Shown piece by piece: positions 6,632-8,331 of a stretch of 8,331 nucleotides of DNA. The DNA is taken from contig CAZIKB010000196.1 in NCBI GenBank assembly GCA_964539665.1, positions 1 to 8,331 of the forward strand, written 5' to 3'. Under the pieces are notes generated by a model that saw only the letters and a program-made list of their open reading frames with translations, searched no databases and was not told the origin of the DNA. A program made the translations under genes and the position numbers. How positions within the stretch are numbered: the first letter of the stretch is position 1; each line of letters opens with the position of its first letter. Source of the stretch: CAZIKB01 sp964539665. Lineage in GTDB: Bacteria; Zhuqueibacterota; Zhuqueibacteria; Oceanimicrobiales; Oceanimicrobiaceae.

Positions 6632-7844
6632 TTCGAAGGACGGAATGGCTATTTTCGACGTTCAACAAGGCAAGTTGCTCATCAATTCCTCTCATCCGTT
6701 TGTCGCTGCGTTTCAAGAGTTCTTCACCGATGCTCGGCGGAGTCTTCCCCTCGAAATGTTTGCGATGTCTGAGATTTTCATGGAGGCCAATTTGTATTAC
6801 ACGGGGTTGGACGAAAGTGTGATTCGCGACGCGATCGGTAGACGCGACGAATTGCTGAGGCATTTCGTCAGAACGTCCGCACGACGGACGGCTGGAATGA
6901 TTGCCCTCGCCCTCACTGAAGCCCGGGACGATAGAAACAAACTGGAAGAGGAAATGCGCGCCACTTTTGAAGCCATGGGCTTTGCCAATGTAATCCACAT
7001 TGGGGAAAAAGGTACGCCAGATGGAACTGCTGAAGCCCATCTGGCAGCAACCGAAGACGGCATTGTCCAACGATACAAGGTAGGGCTTGAGGCCAAGAGC
7101 GGAGGGTCTGTATCAGCGCACCGTTTGAATATATCAGGCATCGCCAGGCACATGGAAGATTACAATTGCGACCATCATATAGTGATCGGAAACGGCTTTG
7201 CTACTTCCACTGGTGATGATTCTGCTTCAGTGCGTGAAATTAATAACCATAAGGAAAGCACAGGAAAAACTATAACACTAATGCATATTGACGACTTGGC
7301 TCGGTTGGTTCGAAATGTTTCAGCGAAACGTGTCGGGGGCTTAAGCCGCATTCGCAATCTATTTAGGAACTGCGTGACTCCTGAGCAAAGTAAAGAATGG
7401 GTCGATAATCTGGCGGCTGAGACTCCCGAGAATTGGCCACATATGGAAATTTTGGAGACCGTTTGGTACTTGGCAGAGGAGCAACCAAATGAAGCGATGA
7501 AAGCCATGGCCGATCTCGAATCGCTTGACAAACGGTGTCTGGGTATGGTTCGGCGTTATGTCTGGGATATGGATAAAGTGATGAAGGAATGCTCGCGGGT
7601 TCTTAAACGCAAGGGGCGCGCCGTCTTCGTTGTGGGTAACTCTGCCATTCGTGGCGTGTTTATCAAAAATTCGGAGGCCTTTATTCGACTTGCCGATAGC
7701 AACAATCTTTCTCTTGTTTCACATAGCACACGTCCAATTGAAACAAAGCGGCGGTATTTGCCCCCTCCCGAATCCGAGAGAGCTGGAGGAAAAATGCAGG
7801 GTCGAATGAGAGAAGAGGTTATTTTAGAATTTCGTGCTGATTGA
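6600..7844 (+). CDS. PD-(D/E)xK nuclease-like continuation of the ATPase, fused to a DNA methyltransferase C-terminus
   Basis: 414 residues if started at TTG 6600; the frame is open back to 6573, so no start is firm. Residues 1-110 (AIFDVQQGKLLINSSHPFV onward) look like the middle of a larger protein, not a natural N-terminus. Residues 115-200 read as a restriction-endonuclease-like fold: helix LEEEMRATFEAMGF, then G-T-P-D141-G, then GLE164-A-K166-S, then IARHMEDYNCDHHIVIGNGF. The D...E-A-K set is the PD-(D/E)xK signature, so DNA cleavage is the inferred role. Residues 280-300 (ILETVWYLAEEQPNEA) look like a nuclease-protein tail. From about 308 the sequence changes to a DNA methyltransferase end: DMDKVMKECSRVLKRKG, VFVVGNSAIRGVFI, RRYLPPP, RMREEVILEF. 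No SAM-binding or D/N/SPPY catalytic motif is present, so this tail cannot methylate. I infer a +1 frameshift upstream and an in-frame deletion that joined two genes. Confidence 0.75.
   Translation: MLRSTELSALDSKDGMAIFDVQQGKLLINSSHPFVAAFQEFFTDARRSLPLEMFAMSEIFMEANLYYTGLDESVIRDAIGRRDELLRHFVRTSARRTAGMIALALTEARDDRNKLEEEMRATFEAMGFANVIHIGEKGTPDGTAEAHLAATEDGIVQRYKVGLEAKSGGSVSAHRLNISGIARHMEDYNCDHHIVIGNGFATSTGDDSASVREINNHKESTGKTITLMHIDDLARLVRNVSAKRVGGLSRIRNLFRNCVTPEQSKEWVDNLAAETPENWPHMEILETVWYLAEEQPNEAMKAMADLESLDKRCLGMVRRYVWDMDKVMKECSRVLKRKGRAVFVVGNSAIRGVFIKNSEAFIRLADSNNLSLVSHSTRPIETKRRYLPPPESERAGGKMQGRMREEVILEFRAD
7521..7844 (+). pseudogene. C-terminal remnant of a DNA methyltransferase, in frame with the nuclease ORF
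   Basis: Residues 308-414 of the ORF above. The chain R-R-Y-V-x-D-M-D-x-V-x-x-E-C-x-R-V-L, V-V-G-N-S-x-x-R-G, R-R-Y-L-P-P-P and R-M-R-E-E-V is typical of the last third of site-specific adenine/cytosine-N4 DNA methyltransferases whose catalytic PPY motif lies further upstream. That upstream part is missing. The junction falls near nt 7500-7530. Recognition is from remembered family patterns, not from a search. Confidence 0.65.
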
Positions 7845-7855
7845 AAAAATTTTCA
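7842..7855. repeat. Small A/T inverted repeat over the stop codon
   Basis: TGAAAA (7842-7847) and TTTTCA (7850-7855) pair around AA, starting at the stop codon. It is too AT-rich and its loop too small to act as a strong terminator, but it is the only hairpin-like element before the attC-like site. Confidence 0.2.
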
Positions 7856-7865
7856 GATTAATGTT

Positions 7866-7931
7866 GTACATAACGAAATCGTTCCACCTGAGATTTTCCG
7901 CTCCGCTCCAAAATGCAGGTGAACTCAATCG
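7866..7931 (+). other. Integron attC-like recombination site, degenerate
   Basis: Reading left to right: ACATAAC (7867-7873, near the R'' consensus RYYYAAC), a 6-7 nt spacer, GTTCCACCTG (7881-7890), a 25-nt centre with CCGCTCCGCTCC, CAGGTGAAC (7916-7924), TCAATC, and then GAACGC where GTTRRRY is expected. The two L-type arms pair over 9 bp with one bulged C in the left arm. An extrahelical base at this place is a hallmark of attC sites. The missing GTT in the right box means it may be inactive, mutated or recombined with a non-canonical site. No integrase gene or second attC is visible in the window. Confidence 0.45.
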
Positions 7932-7952
7932 AACGCAAAAATTATTTTGGGG

Positions 7953-7989
7953 AAAAATATGCCATATTTTAATAAAAAAGTGTACTTTA
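7953..7989 (+). repeat. 37-bp direct repeat, copy 2, with 17-bp palindrome
   Basis: Second copy of the element at 3938-3974, exactly 4015 bp away, with two base differences (7981 and 7985). It carries the same AAAATATG-C-CATATTTT palindrome (7954-7970). It lies 27 nt before the ATG of the addiction-module gene at 8017 and just after the attC-like site. A shared operator for two addiction-type operons or a recombination endpoint would both fit. Confidence 0.7.
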
Positions 7990-8003
7990 TGTGATCTTTA
8001 AAT

Positions 8004-8010
8004 AGGAGGT
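8004..8010 (+). promoter_or_regulatory. Perfect Shine-Dalgarno AGGAGGT
   Basis: It is 6 nt before the ATG at 8017. This strong site supports the short gene that follows as real despite its size. Confidence 0.75.
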
Positions 8011-8016
8011 GCTTGT

Positions 8017-8181
8017 ATGAGGTCAAGTGAGATTATAAAAGAAATTGATAATTTGGCTCTTTCTGAAAAATTGATATTGGTTGAGGATATTTGGGATTCC
8101 ATTGCTCAAAGTAATGCTGAGTTGCCGATGCCTGAATGGCAAAAGGCTGAGTTGGATAAGAGGCGCCGGCGTTGGAGGTAA
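8017..8181 (+). pseudogene. Addiction-module component (antitoxin-like), 3'-truncated
   Basis: A 54-residue reading frame. Residues 1-49 match the remembered pattern of the short 'putative addiction module component' family found before RelE/ParE-type toxins: a helical start, LALSEKLILVEDIWDSIA (13-30), and PMPEWQKAELDKR (37-49). Family members usually run about 65-80 residues and end with a conserved helix with the next gene, the toxin, close behind. Here the match stops at DKR, and RRRRWR plus a stop comes from GC-rich DNA that, on the other strand, encodes a ribonucleotide reductase. The gene is therefore cut off and no toxin is present. The promoter side (repeat copy 2 and a strong ribosome site) is intact. 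Confidence 0.75.
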
Positions 8182-8331
8182 TACGACCGGCGGGAATTGC
8201 ACCATGACGCAGCGCCCAGAGAAATCGTTCCTGCCAGTGTTCCTGCTTCTCGGGGGTCACCTCCACCTCGGCCAGTGCCTGCGCCACGCGTTGGTAGGTG
8301 CCATCGATAGATTCGTCGACCGCGACACCAT
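8162..8331 (-). pseudogene. Fragment of adenosylcobalamin-dependent (class II) ribonucleotide reductase
   Basis: Reading the minus strand from 8329, the frame gives GVAVDESIDGTYQRVAQAL, then AEVEVTPEKQEHW, then RFLWALRHGAIPAG and RITSNAGA, ending at 8162. This matches the remembered N-terminal region of NrdJ/NrdZ-type reductases, which make deoxyribonucleotides with a B12 cofactor and normally continue with HKPATSTINCTVSG. In this window the frame instead runs into antisense of the addiction gene and stops at 8033. The 3' part of the enzyme is not anywhere in the window. The base composition is much more GC-rich than everything to its left. The gene may be intact on its own genome, with this junction a chimera, or it may be truly disrupted. 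Confidence 0.65.

Noticed and set aside
6540..7070. 176-residue minus-strand ORF opposite the nuclease region
   Set aside because: It lies fully antisense to the ATPase/nuclease coding frames, which carry recognisable motifs. Its own composition shows no domain and its start lacks a ribosome site.
6797..7531. Two 118-residue minus-strand ORFs (6797-7153 and 7175-7531)
   Set aside because: They are antisense shadows of the 6600-7844 frame, Ser/Arg-rich with no family features.
3938..7989. A transposon with the 37-bp repeats as target duplications
   Set aside because: No transposase or terminal inverted repeats were seen. 37 bp with two differences is too long for a usual target duplication, and base composition differs strongly between the two gene blocks inside.
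1..8331. CRISPR array, tRNA or rRNA genes
   Set aside because: No regularly spaced repeats, no tRNA-like TTCRA arm with a CCA-type acceptor context, and no rRNA-like conserved stretches were noticed on reading both strands.

Overview
The window looks like a bacterial contig with an ordinary chromosomal left part (1-3531) and a mosaic accessory right part (3532-8331). The left part is moderately GC. It holds a sodium:solute symporter and a eukaryotic-type Ser/Thr kinase with TolB-like and TPR domains. That kinase architecture is frequent in free-living environmental lineages such as KSB1/Calditrichota-type FCB bacteria and Acidobacteria. I cannot name the organism, and the lineage hint is weak.

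Layout: 2-1150 (+) is the C-terminal 382 residues of an SSS-family Na+/solute symporter that runs in from the left edge. 1154-3496 (-) is the kinase, convergent with the symporter and separated from it by 3 nt. A 10-bp-arm palindrome (3507-3531) sits just upstream of the kinase start. 3532-3937 is AT-rich with no gene. 3982-4233 and 4235-4819 (+) are a coupled small helical protein and a nucleotidyltransferase that resemble a toxin-antitoxin or abortive-infection module. 4820-5167 has no convincing gene but carries a candidate promoter and a GC-rich hairpin. 5168-6631 and 6600-7844 (+) are two overlapping frames. Together they read as one GHKL ATPase plus PD-(D/E)xK nuclease protein broken by a frameshift, and the C-terminus is joined to the last ~100 residues of a DNA methyltransferase. 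7845-8016 has an integron attC-like inverted repeat and a second copy of the 37-bp repeat found at 3938. 8017-8181 (+) is the start of an addiction-module (antitoxin-like) gene. It runs straight into a GC-rich antisense fragment of a class II ribonucleotide reductase (8162-8331), which suggests a rearrangement or an assembly chimera near the contig end.

How it fits together: the right half looks like a defence/addiction island in which most parts are damaged. The most interesting core is the ATPase-nuclease-methyltransferase remnant. GHKL ATPases of the MutL/MORC-like class are known next to restriction-modification genes. Here an ATP-switch module, a candidate DNA-cleaving domain and a methyltransferase tail occur in one transcription unit, but with lesions that probably make it inactive as it stands. 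The second attractive signal is a perfect 17-bp palindrome inside a 37-bp direct repeat, present immediately upstream of both addiction-like genes. It suggests a shared operator or a recombination duplicate that brackets the island.
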